A program made the position numbers and the translations under genes. From Pseudoalteromonas shioyasakiensis (GTDB taxonomy: Bacteria > Pseudomonadota > Gammaproteobacteria > Enterobacterales > Alteromonadaceae): a DNA stretch of 64,000 bases. Under the pieces are notes generated by a model. The model worked only from the letters and a program-made list of their open reading frames with translations. It ran no database searches and had not been told where the DNA came from. Positions 16,976-24,135 of this stretch are shown here, one piece after another. The stretch lies in the NCBI RefSeq assembly GCF_001550135.1, contig NZ_LRUE01000013.1, positions 331,025-395,024 on the forward strand. The letters run 5' to 3'. Within the stretch, counting starts at the first letter, position 1. The number at the start of each line of letters is the position of its first letter.

Positions 16976-16988
16976 ACAAAGTTACGAC

Positions 16989-17408
16989 TTAAGAAAGTAA
17001 TGCAGCCGCTAAACGAACAAAGTCAGATGAAGTTAGAATGCCCACTAGGTTATTATCTTTATCAACCACAGGCATGCAGCCATGACGGTTTTCAACAAAA
17101 AACTTAGCAACTTCGTGAAGCGGTTGCTCTGGCGAGATACTGGTAAAATCGGTAGCCATAATATCAACTACTTTAGTTTGCTTTTCTTTGCGTTCAAGGG
17201 CGCTGGCGCTGTAATTAGCCATGATATTCATTACCTGAGCAATCATGATTTTTTGCGTTAACATGCCAACTAAGCCACCGTGCTCATTGATCACTGGAAT
17301 ATGACGGACATTCTTCTCTTTCATTAGATTATGAGCATCATGCAGGGTATTTTGCGCACTTATGGCGAATGGGTCTGGCGTCATCAAATCACTAACTAGG
17401 TGTGTCAT
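16989..17408 (-). CDS. CBS-domain pair protein
   Basis: The 139-residue protein consists of two CBS domains (about 6-60 and 78-136), seen as the repeated signatures VSDLMTPDPFAIS...VRHIPVI and VVDIMATDFTSIS...HGCMPVV with GxLT/GILTSSD endings. Such stand-alone Bateman modules bind adenine nucleotides; the partner is unknown. The ATG at 17408 is chosen because AAGGAT lies 8 bases ahead; an upstream in-frame TTG at 17432 lacks such a site. It follows the binding-protein gene on the same strand by about 80 bases. Confidence 0.88.
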   Translation of the reverse strand: MTHLVSDLMTPDPFAISAQNTLHDAHNLMKEKNVRHIPVINEHGGLVGMLTQKIMIAQVMNIMANYSASALERKEKQTKVVDIMATDFTSISPEQPLHEVAKFFVENRHGCMPVVDKDNNLVGILTSSDFVRLAAALLS

Positions 17409-17487
17409 GGCTACATCCTTACAATTAATCAAGTTGTGGTAAGTCTAGCGCTTATCGAGTTAATTGCACTTTAGTGAGATCAAAGTT

Positions 17488-18498
17488 TTAGTGATTAACG
17501 GTGCAAGTACCTGCATTATTTTGCTGACAATAATGAAAGTCCAAATAATAGTGAGACTTAGCTGGTCGTTCACCTTTAGTGAGGTATTGATACATCAATT
17601 CTGCAGAAAGTCGGCCCATTTCAAATGGGTTTTGACCAATATTGGCCGATGATAATCCTTGCTGTAATACTTCTAATTGCATTTGCTCAGTATCAGCAGA
17701 AACGATCACCACCTCTTGATTGGCAATGCGTTGTTTATGTTTAGCAATCACGTTTGCATAGTTAGAGTTAAATTGAGCAAAACCCGCTACCGCTAAAAAT
17801 AGTGGTGGATTTTCAAGGTTAAGCAGTTTGTCGAGTTGACCGAGGGAGACTTCTCGCTTGCCTAAGCTATATAAAGGGCATCGATCAAACTCACTCCAGC
17901 CATTTTCACCGCTTAAACGTTTATCTTTTTGCCCAGATAACGCATAGCGAACACCTTCAATGCGCTTGTTTAAATTAGGTGTTGTTGAGTGCCCTGATTG
18001 AATACAAACTTGGTTATTTTCTTTGTTGGTGAATTTTTTTAATTCGTTACCTAAGGCCACACCATAGTCAAAATTATTGGTACCCACATAGGCTAAACGG
18101 TACTGCTGATCTTCCTCAAGCAGATCAGAGTCAAAAGTGATCACAGGAATGTTGTTATCTTTAAGCTTTTTTAATGCTCTTTCAACAAGGTAATTGGAAT
18201 CTGTGGTTGCGATTAATAAACCACTAATGTTGTTTCTGCGAACTAGGTCGGTGATCACTAATACTTGCGTGCGAATATCTTGAAAGTCTTTGGGGCCGTC
18301 GTAAATACATTCAAAATCGAGATGCTGTTTTGCAAATTGCTCACACCCTTTAAAGGCTTGCTGATAAAAGCTATCGTTTTTGGTTTTACCCACAACAGCT
18401 ACCACATATTTAGCCTGAATTGGCAGGGCAAAAAGCCAAAAACTGGCACACAAAAGTACCCAGTTTAATTTAAAATTTAATAATACTTTTAAAGGCAT
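17488..18498 (-). CDS. Periplasmic type I binding protein (LacI/RbsB/TorT-like)
   Basis: The 336-residue protein has a signal peptide (cleavage near IQA, 29) and a periplasmic-binding-protein type I fold: VVAVVGKTKNDSFYQQAFKG at the start, ISGLLIATTDSN, IPVITFDSD, YVGTNNFDYG and IVSADTEQMQ are typical. Cys residues near the C-terminus (HYCQQNNAGTC) may form a disulfide. No ABC transporter genes are near, so it is more likely a sensory or orphan binding protein (as TorT is for TorS) than a transport component. The ligand is unknown. It is divergent from the LytTR gene at 18666. Confidence 0.8.
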   Translation of the reverse strand: MPLKVLLNFKLNWVLLCASFWLFALPIQAKYVVAVVGKTKNDSFYQQAFKGCEQFAKQHLDFECIYDGPKDFQDIRTQVLVITDLVRRNNISGLLIATTDSNYLVERALKKLKDNNIPVITFDSDLLEEDQQYRLAYVGTNNFDYGVALGNELKKFTNKENNQVCIQSGHSTTPNLNKRIEGVRYALSGQKDKRLSGENGWSEFDRCPLYSLGKREVSLGQLDKLLNLENPPLFLAVAGFAQFNSNYANVIAKHKQRIANQEVVIVSADTEQMQLEVLQQGLSSANIGQNPFEMGRLSAELMYQYLTKGERPAKSHYYLDFHYCQQNNAGTCTVNH

Positions 18499-18597
18499 AG
18501 CACTACATATTGCAAGTTAAGTATAAGCACGAGCTAATTATAGTGGCAGAGTTCGAATTTACCAGTCAGCATTTGCATCAATCAACTGGCTTTAACA

Positions 18598-18603
18598 TAT
18601 AAT
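18598..18603 (+). promoter_or_regulatory. Candidate -10 element of LytTR gene
   Basis: A perfect TATAAT lies 62 bases ahead of the LytTR start. A TTGCAT sits 19 bases upstream, a long spacer, so the -35 is uncertain. Confidence 0.3.
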
Positions 18604-18665
18604 GAAAAAGCCTTTTTAGGGAAGCGGCTATTTTTGCTACCTTTTATGACTCAAATGGAGTGGCT

Positions 18666-19469
18666 ATGAGCATATATAAATACTGGCAGCAATTAACAAC
18701 ACTTTGGCAAAAGGCCGCTTTTTTATGGGGGGCTTTTTTTATTCTATTTAATGCATATTGCTTTTTTTGGCGTCATTTAATTGCGGGAGGCCAATATCAG
18801 TTTATTGACTCACAAATTTTTTGGCTTAAAGAGTGGGGGGCTTTATGCGCTTTAAATATTGTTCTGGTGGCTTTTGTTGATTTAAAAGCCAGAATTAATA
18901 GCAACTTATTTGTTTTTATTATTACGTGCGCAGTGACTATTTGTTCTTTGGTGATGTTACGTATTTTTGTTGATTACTCTTTTTATGGCTATGCAATTGC
19001 GGCTTCATTCATTCAGCTTTTACCAAAGTACTTAATCGCATGTTGTTTGGTATTGGCGTTATGGCGAGTATGCAGCATGTCGCTCTTGTCAAAAGCAAAG
19101 AACGACAAGCCTGAGAAAGGTCTATCTGAATATATTGAAATAAACCATAAAGGGGTTGTTAAGAGACTCACCCCAGAATCAGTATTATTTATTAAAGCTG
19201 CCGGTAACTATGTAGAAATACAAACATTAACCGAATGCTTTTTAAAAAGAGATACCATCAAAAACATTCAAGCTCACTTACCTTGCAATGAATTTAAGCA
19301 AGTGCACCGCAGCTACCTTGTAAATTTAGCCCATATTGAAGATTTTAATCTTCATAAAGCAAATGCAACTTTAAATATGAAACTAGGGTTTAGCATTCCT
19401 GTTAGCAAAACTTTTAAACCAGCATTAGCAAATGTATTAAGTGAGCCAAGTGTATTCGTCACAGAATGA
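18666..19469 (+). CDS. Membrane-bound LytTR transcriptional regulator
   Basis: The 267-residue protein has four membrane helices (about 15-150) and a C-terminal LytTR DNA-binding domain (about 160-260, with VLFIKAAGNYVEIQT, FLKRDTIKNIQ and VHRSYLVNL). There is no receiver domain, so it senses through the membrane part, not through a kinase. The ATG at 18666 is 5 bases after GGAG; the GTG at 18660 overlaps that site and is rejected. It is followed by cytochrome b561 at 82 bases, the probable target or sensory partner. Confidence 0.87.
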   Translation: MSIYKYWQQLTTLWQKAAFLWGAFFILFNAYCFFWRHLIAGGQYQFIDSQIFWLKEWGALCALNIVLVAFVDLKARINSNLFVFIITCAVTICSLVMLRIFVDYSFYGYAIAASFIQLLPKYLIACCLVLALWRVCSMSLLSKAKNDKPEKGLSEYIEINHKGVVKRLTPESVLFIKAAGNYVEIQTLTECFLKRDTIKNIQAHLPCNEFKQVHRSYLVNLAHIEDFNLHKANATLNMKLGFSIPVSKTFKPALANVLSEPSVFVTE

Positions 19470-19551
19470 AGGGTTTCGTCACAATCTTATTTAAAACAAA
19501 AGCTTAATCTTTACTATTGAGTCATGAAAACAGTTTTTAAGGATAAAGTTC

Positions 19552-20073
19552 ATGACAAAAAAGACACAGAAAACACATAAGTTACTGCATTGGCTCAGTG
19601 CGCTATTAGTCATTAGCGTACTTGTTTTGGGTTACTACATGACCTGGGTGACTGACTACAGTTTGTATCATTGGCATAAATCAATTGCGGTGATCATTGC
19701 CGTCGTCTGGCTGTTAAGAATAGTTTATAGGCTCTATCAGCCGTTTCAATCTACTGTACAAACAAGCTTAACTAAGTGGTTGCATTTATATCATTGGGGC
19801 TTGCTAATCTTGCTAGCTGTAATGTTACTGTCAGGTGCTTTTTATAGTGGTTTCGGCGGCTTTGGTATTGCCGTTTTTTCATGGCAGTTAGTGGCTAGTA
19901 ATTATAACGAAGCGGGTCAGGCCGTTGCGTCAAGCGCCTGGTTAAGCGATTTTGGCTGGCAAATTCATATTTTATCTGGCTACGTGCTATCAGCTGCTCT
20001 TTCAATCCATATTTTAGCTGCGCTTAAACATCACTTCATAGATAAAGACGCGACCCTAAAGAATATGATTTAA
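19552..20073 (+). CDS. Cytochrome b561 (CybB-like) membrane cytochrome
   Basis: The 173-residue protein has four TM helices with the heme-ligating histidines expected for the bacterial b561 family: KLLHWLSALL in helix 1, LYHWHKSIAV in helix 2, and HILSGYVLSAALSIHILAALKHHF in helix 4. Family members such as E. coli CybB oxidise ubiquinol and can pass electrons to superoxide. AAGGA precedes the ATG at 19552. It lies directly after the LytTR membrane regulator and shares 3 bases with the convergent diguanylate cyclase gene. Confidence 0.9.
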   Translation: MTKKTQKTHKLLHWLSALLVISVLVLGYYMTWVTDYSLYHWHKSIAVIIAVVWLLRIVYRLYQPFQSTVQTSLTKWLHLYHWGLLILLAVMLLSGAFYSGFGGFGIAVFSWQLVASNYNEAGQAVASSAWLSDFGWQIHILSGYVLSAALSIHILAALKHHFIDKDATLKNMI

Positions 20074-21206
20074 GCGTTTATTTTAATTTGGTTTCGACCA
20101 TTATCTTTCGCCTCATAAACAGCTTTGTCTGCGCGGTTTACTAAGCTTTCAAAGCTGTCATTTGACTGCCAGTTGGTTAAACCAAAGCTAGCGGTGACAG
20201 GTATACGGTGCTCTTGATAAGCTATTTGACTGCCTTCGATGGTTTTACGAAGGCCTTCTAAAAATTGTGTCGCTGACTTGATGTCGGTAGCAAAGAACAA
20301 CAGTAAAAATTCTTCACCGCCGAGCCTGCAACATAAGTCTTCTTTTTTCAAATGGTGTTTCATTAGATCAGAGAAAACTTCGAGTACTAGGTCACCGCCA
20401 TCATGCCCATAACTATCATTAATACGTTTGAAGTAATCAATATCAACAACACAAGCAAATAAGCTAGAAGTTTGGCTCGGGCTGAATAGTTGCTGCTGTT
20501 CAATAATGAATTGTAGTCCGCGGCGATTGTAAAGCCCGGTAAGTGGATCTTTTAAAGACAGCTCCAAATAGCGTTTTTTTTCATCCACTAACAGGGTAGT
20601 GATGAGACCAAGGCCAGTCATAACAAACACGGTTGCATGGGCAATAACCGTGAGAGAGTATAAGGTCGCTAAGTTGTGTTCATGGGTAATAATACTCAGC
20701 TGCGAAATAGGCACTAAAAGAAGAATACACTGCGCCATCGACAACACTGTATTACCTATGTTCTTCTCACATACAGCACGCTTTGTTGTGTAGTAAATAA
20801 GTGCAGGTAGAACGCTTAGCGTAAAACAGGCTTCAACAAGGGCAAGTTGATTTATATTTTGAGTAAGGAGGGCAAATACAGAAAAAATAGCACCATGCGC
20901 AATGATTATCTTATTGAAGCGGCTGGGTTCATCATGGTTATAAATGGATAATTGCAGTAATGTCATGGAGATCATATAAATCACCACACCAGAACGAAAA
21001 CTTGGCGTAAGGTCTAATAAGTCTTGGATCCAAAGCCATGCAAAGCCAATTACACCAAGGTAAAAAAACAGGTTAAATAAGTAAATCGAGCGGTTATTAA
21101 AACTACTGCGCATCAGGCGCGTGGCTATAATGGAGCAGGTTACTACCGTAATGAGTAAGAAGACAAAAAAGCCGTGGTAAAAGTAATTCTCTACGTTACT
21201 AGCCAT
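20070..21206 (-). CDS. Diguanylate cyclase with seven-helix membrane domain
   Basis: The 378-residue protein has about six or seven TM helices in residues 10-210 and a GGDEF domain (about 215-375) with active loop GGEEF in RLGGEEFLLLFF. At the I-site position the sequence is KKED instead of RxxD, so product inhibition may be weak. It should make cyclic di-GMP in response to a membrane signal. It is monocistronic and ends inside the stop of the cytochrome b561 gene. Confidence 0.9.
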   Translation of the reverse strand: MASNVENYFYHGFFVFLLITVVTCSIIATRLMRSSFNNRSIYLFNLFFYLGVIGFAWLWIQDLLDLTPSFRSGVVIYMISMTLLQLSIYNHDEPSRFNKIIIAHGAIFSVFALLTQNINQLALVEACFTLSVLPALIYYTTKRAVCEKNIGNTVLSMAQCILLLVPISQLSIITHEHNLATLYSLTVIAHATVFVMTGLGLITTLLVDEKKRYLELSLKDPLTGLYNRRGLQFIIEQQQLFSPSQTSSLFACVVDIDYFKRINDSYGHDGGDLVLEVFSDLMKHHLKKEDLCCRLGGEEFLLLFFATDIKSATQFLEGLRKTIEGSQIAYQEHRIPVTASFGLTNWQSNDSFESLVNRADKAVYEAKDNGRNQIKINA

Positions 21207-21361
21207 GAGTCACACTGAAAAGCTCTAGGTAAATAAAGCTTAGCACAGGAAAAATTACTCACCTTTAAATCCTATCTATGATTCAAAAATGCTTTAATCG
21301 TTAGTTCATTTATTGATAGCTAAGCTTTCAATACACTACTGCCAAGCAAAATTTGCTCAAA

Positions 21362-21952
21362 TTAAAACAAACTAAACATCACTGAAGCAATTAATAGTAT
21401 TGCCATTAGGTAGTTAAATGCTTTTAAGCGCTTTGGGCTGGCAAGCCAGTGTTGCAGCTTTTCGCCAAGTAAAGTCCACGAGCTGACACACGGCAGGTTA
21501 ATTAAGCCAAATACGAGGCTTACGATTAACACTGAGGTGAGGTTTTTGTCTGGGGCATACAAACTAACCGCGCTTAATGCCATTGCCCACGCTTTTGGGT
21601 TCACCCATTGAAATAGTGCAGCCTGAATAAAAGTAAATGGCTTACTTTCACTACTGGCTTTTTGTTGTGCGTTACTTGTGGCAATTTTAAACGCCAGATA
21701 GAGCAAGTAAGCAATGCAAAAAACCTTTAATATCAAATAGCTTGGAGGGAATAAGTCAAATAGCTGCATGATGCCAAGGCCCACCAAAACCAGCATCAAC
21801 ATAAAGCCTAGCGTCACGCCAAGTAAGTGTGGTGTGGTTCTTTTAAAGCCAAAGTTAGCACCTGAGCTCATCAACATTAAGTTATTTGGTCCAGGGGTAA
21901 TTGATGACACCAAAGCAAATAATGCCAAGGCTGTTAAAATTTCAAAACTCAT
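21362..21952 (-). CDS. LysE/RhtB-family amino acid exporter
   Basis: The 196-residue protein has six TM helices and the LysE signature near the N-terminus (SSITPGPNNLMLMSSG) plus WVNPKAWAMALSAV in the middle. Such proteins export amino acids or related compounds. The ATG at 21952 is chosen because GGAG lies 8 bases ahead; an in-frame ATG at 21982 would add ten polar residues. It is divergent from an Lrp/AsnC regulator gene at 22052, which most likely controls it. Confidence 0.9.
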   Translation of the reverse strand: MSFEILTALALFALVSSITPGPNNLMLMSSGANFGFKRTTPHLLGVTLGFMLMLVLVGLGIMQLFDLFPPSYLILKVFCIAYLLYLAFKIATSNAQQKASSESKPFTFIQAALFQWVNPKAWAMALSAVSLYAPDKNLTSVLIVSLVFGLINLPCVSSWTLLGEKLQHWLASPKRLKAFNYLMAILLIASVMFSLF

Positions 21953-21998
21953 CGCTATCTCTCCATTTGAATTGAGATGCAATTATAAGTTGTAATGC

Positions 21999-22013
21999 GC
22001 GCAATTTTTGCGC
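21999..22013. promoter_or_regulatory. Candidate operator between LysE and Lrp genes
   Basis: GCGCAA (21999-22004) and TTGCGC (22008-22013) form a perfect dyad with a TTT centre, in the 99-base space between the two divergent starts. An Lrp-family regulator acting on both genes is the natural reader. Confidence 0.4.
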
Positions 22014-22051
22014 TTAATGTTGTTGTGTATGTTTAAGATTCACAATCAAAA

Positions 22052-22501
22052 ATGAAAAAAGATAAAATTAACGACAGAATATTGCGTGAGCTTAAACGCA
22101 ATGGCCGAATTGCCAATGCCGAGCTGGCAGATAAAGTGGGTTTATCGCCATCGGCATGCCTTCGTAGAGTGCAAGAACTAGAAAAGCTTGGGGTTATTGC
22201 AGGGTATCGGGCGGTTATTAATAATCAGGCTGTTGGCCTAGGTTTTATTGCTTATGTTGGGGTTGGGCTAAATGAGCACTCAACAGTATCTCAGCGAGCA
22301 TTCGAACACGCTCTTGAGTTTATTGATGAAGTAAAAGAGTGCCACAATGTAACTGGCTCGTTTGAATATTTGCTGAGGGTTGAGACGGCGGATCTTAAGT
22401 CCTATAAAGCGTTTCATGCAGATGTACTCGGCTCAATTCCACAGGTACGAACCATTACCACTCATGTCGTGATGGAATCACCGAAGGATGAACGCGCTTA
22501 A
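22052..22501 (+). CDS. Lrp/AsnC-family transcriptional regulator
   Basis: The 149-residue protein has an N-terminal winged HTH (about 5-60, DRILRELKRNGRIANAELADKVGLSPSACLRRVQELE split by a turn) and a C-terminal RAM (ACT-like) effector domain (about 68-145) ending VVMESPKDE. These regulators bind amino acids. No clear Shine-Dalgarno sequence precedes the ATG. It is divergent from a LysE-type exporter, a common pair in which the regulator induces export when its amino acid accumulates. Confidence 0.93.
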   Translation: MKKDKINDRILRELKRNGRIANAELADKVGLSPSACLRRVQELEKLGVIAGYRAVINNQAVGLGFIAYVGVGLNEHSTVSQRAFEHALEFIDEVKECHNVTGSFEYLLRVETADLKSYKAFHADVLGSIPQVRTITTHVVMESPKDERA

Positions 22502-22599
22502 CAATAGAGTTTGTACCTTTTTTGTCATTAATTTATTGCGAGCTATAAGGCCTTAGTCTAGAATCTTCGCGTTAAAATAATAATATATAAGGAAATTAC

Positions 22600-23409
22600 G
22601 TGAAAACGTTTAAGCCTTTTTTGGCGTTTATAGCTTTAGGTTTATTAGCAGGTTGTCAATCTACAACCGAAACAGGTGTATCGATGGCACGCTTTGAGAG
22701 CCCAGAGATCAACAGTGACCCCTTTCATTTTCGTGCAACCGTTGGTACAGATACAAGCAAGATCATTGCGAAAGATACCAGCGAGAGTACTTCAACGAGT
22801 ACAGCGATAACGACTTCGATGAGTATGACCTTAGGTTATTCGACGGAGCTTACCGTAGGGGCTGGTATTGGTGGCGATCATGATTATGAAAAATATGCTA
22901 TTAAACATCAGTTTTATGGCAGCCCTTTAGAATCGGCCGTCGAGAAAAACTTCTCTATGGCCCTCAGCCTTGGCTATATTCGCAGTGAAGATGCGGGGTA
23001 TGGTCCACTATTAGCGGGTAATTATGATGACGATACCTATGATTGGGGTTTATCGCACGATACTTATGATATTGCACTTATTTCAGGATACCGATTAAGC
23101 TCAAAAGCCTTATTATACGGCAGTGTCTTTTATCAAAAAGGCACTATCGATGTTGATTATACCCAAATGTATTACCGTACAGAGGAAGGTGATGTATTTT
23201 TATCGGGTGCATGCAGTGATACGCCAGAGCAGTGCCTTGATTTTAGTGCTGATTACGACGGTCATAATGCTGGTGTCAGCATTGCACTTGAATATGCATT
23301 TACGCATTGGTTCGCTATTACAGGTGAAGCGGTTTATAAATCGATGAACTGGTTTGATCGCAGTGAAAGCGAGACTGCAGCAAATGTAAACTTTGAATTT
23401 AGGTTCTAG
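22600..23409 (+). CDS. Outer membrane beta-barrel-like lipoprotein, unknown
   Basis: The 269-residue protein has a lipoprotein signal with lipobox LLAGC (Cys19), then a Ser/Thr-rich segment (about 60-78) and alternating beta strands ending in the aromatic pattern FEFRF, a common end of outer membrane barrels. The segment FSMALSLGYIRSEDAGYGP and later GYRLSSKALLYGSVFY look like barrel strands. Start is GTG at 22600 with AAGGAAA upstream. A Cys pair (CSDTPEQC) may close a surface loop. It is monocistronic. The family is not one I can name. Confidence 0.65.
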   Translation: MKTFKPFLAFIALGLLAGCQSTTETGVSMARFESPEINSDPFHFRATVGTDTSKIIAKDTSESTSTSTAITTSMSMTLGYSTELTVGAGIGGDHDYEKYAIKHQFYGSPLESAVEKNFSMALSLGYIRSEDAGYGPLLAGNYDDDTYDWGLSHDTYDIALISGYRLSSKALLYGSVFYQKGTIDVDYTQMYYRTEEGDVFLSGACSDTPEQCLDFSADYDGHNAGVSIALEYAFTHWFAITGEAVYKSMNWFDRSESETAANVNFEFRF

Positions 23410-23425
23410 GTTCAGCTTTTCGAGA

Positions 23426-23457
23426 AAAAGGCATTAGCAATCGCTAGTGCCTTTTTT
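23426..23457. terminator. Bidirectional terminator
   Basis: AAGGCATTAGC (23428-23438), loop AATC and GCTAGTGCCTT (23443-23453) form an 11-bp stem with one G-T pair. A run precedes on the left and six T follow on the right, so it serves both convergent genes. The stop codon of the ferric reductase gene lies within the left arm. Confidence 0.85.
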
Positions 23458-24135
23458 GTTTAACGGACAGTTAGCGCAATAATCAGCGGTTACAAGTTGG
23501 TAGTGTAAGCAGCAGGTTTTACGCATAAATGTCAGCTTATTGCTTTGATCACTAAAGCGATGTTTACCACATAGCTTTTGCCATGGTTGAAAACGCTTTG
23601 CTATAAATTCTATCGATTTCTCTGGCCAGCAAGCGATTAACGCTGCGTGGAAAGTATCACTTTGTAAACGTTTTAATAATCCTTTATTTAGCCTGTATTG
23701 CAATGGCACGTTATTATACCAAGCTTGCTGGTGGTCAAATAAATGATTGGCTGCCAGTTCAATCAAATCTGCATTATTAAAAGAGTCTTGTTGAGCCATG
23801 ATATTTAAATTAGTCAAACCATAAATATGTGAGCCCATTACCCGCTGCTTAATATTGACCAGATCAGGAATGCAACCAAGGTGCTCTACACTGGCTACTA
23901 ATAAGTAAATAACTTGCCAGCTCAGTTGTAAGTAGAGATTGATTGCGACATATCCCTCAGTAACATTTGCCCCTCTTAATTTTATAGCGTTAGCCAAATC
24001 GGTTAATTGCTTGCTAGTTAAACATTGACTACTAAACCATTGTTCATCAATTGTTGGAGTTAAGAACGTCAGCAGTGAGCACTGCTGACGTAAGGCTAAC
24101 TCAAGCTTATTATGCTGTTGTGTTTGCAAGTGCAT
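23434..24135 (-). CDS. FhuF-type siderophore ferric-iron reductase
   Basis: The 233-residue protein ends with the 2Fe-2S binding pattern of the FhuF family, CC-x10-C-x2-C (CCLHYQLVTADYCANC). It fits the shorter group of siderophore ferric reductases found beside NIS siderophore genes. It should reduce ferric siderophore in the cytoplasm and release iron. The start is uncertain: the ATG at 24135 overlaps the synthetase gene by 26 bases; an earlier in-frame ATG at 24168 overlaps more. Neither has a strong ribosome site, so coupling to the upstream gene is likely. It is the last gene of the siderophore operon. Confidence 0.85.
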   Translation of the reverse strand: MHLQTQQHNKLELALRQQCSLLTFLTPTIDEQWFSSQCLTSKQLTDLANAIKLRGANVTEGYVAINLYLQLSWQVIYLLVASVEHLGCIPDLVNIKQRVMGSHIYGLTNLNIMAQQDSFNNADLIELAANHLFDHQQAWYNNVPLQYRLNKGLLKRLQSDTFHAALIACWPEKSIEFIAKRFQPWQKLCGKHRFSDQSNKLTFMRKTCCLHYQLVTADYCANCPLNKKGTSDC

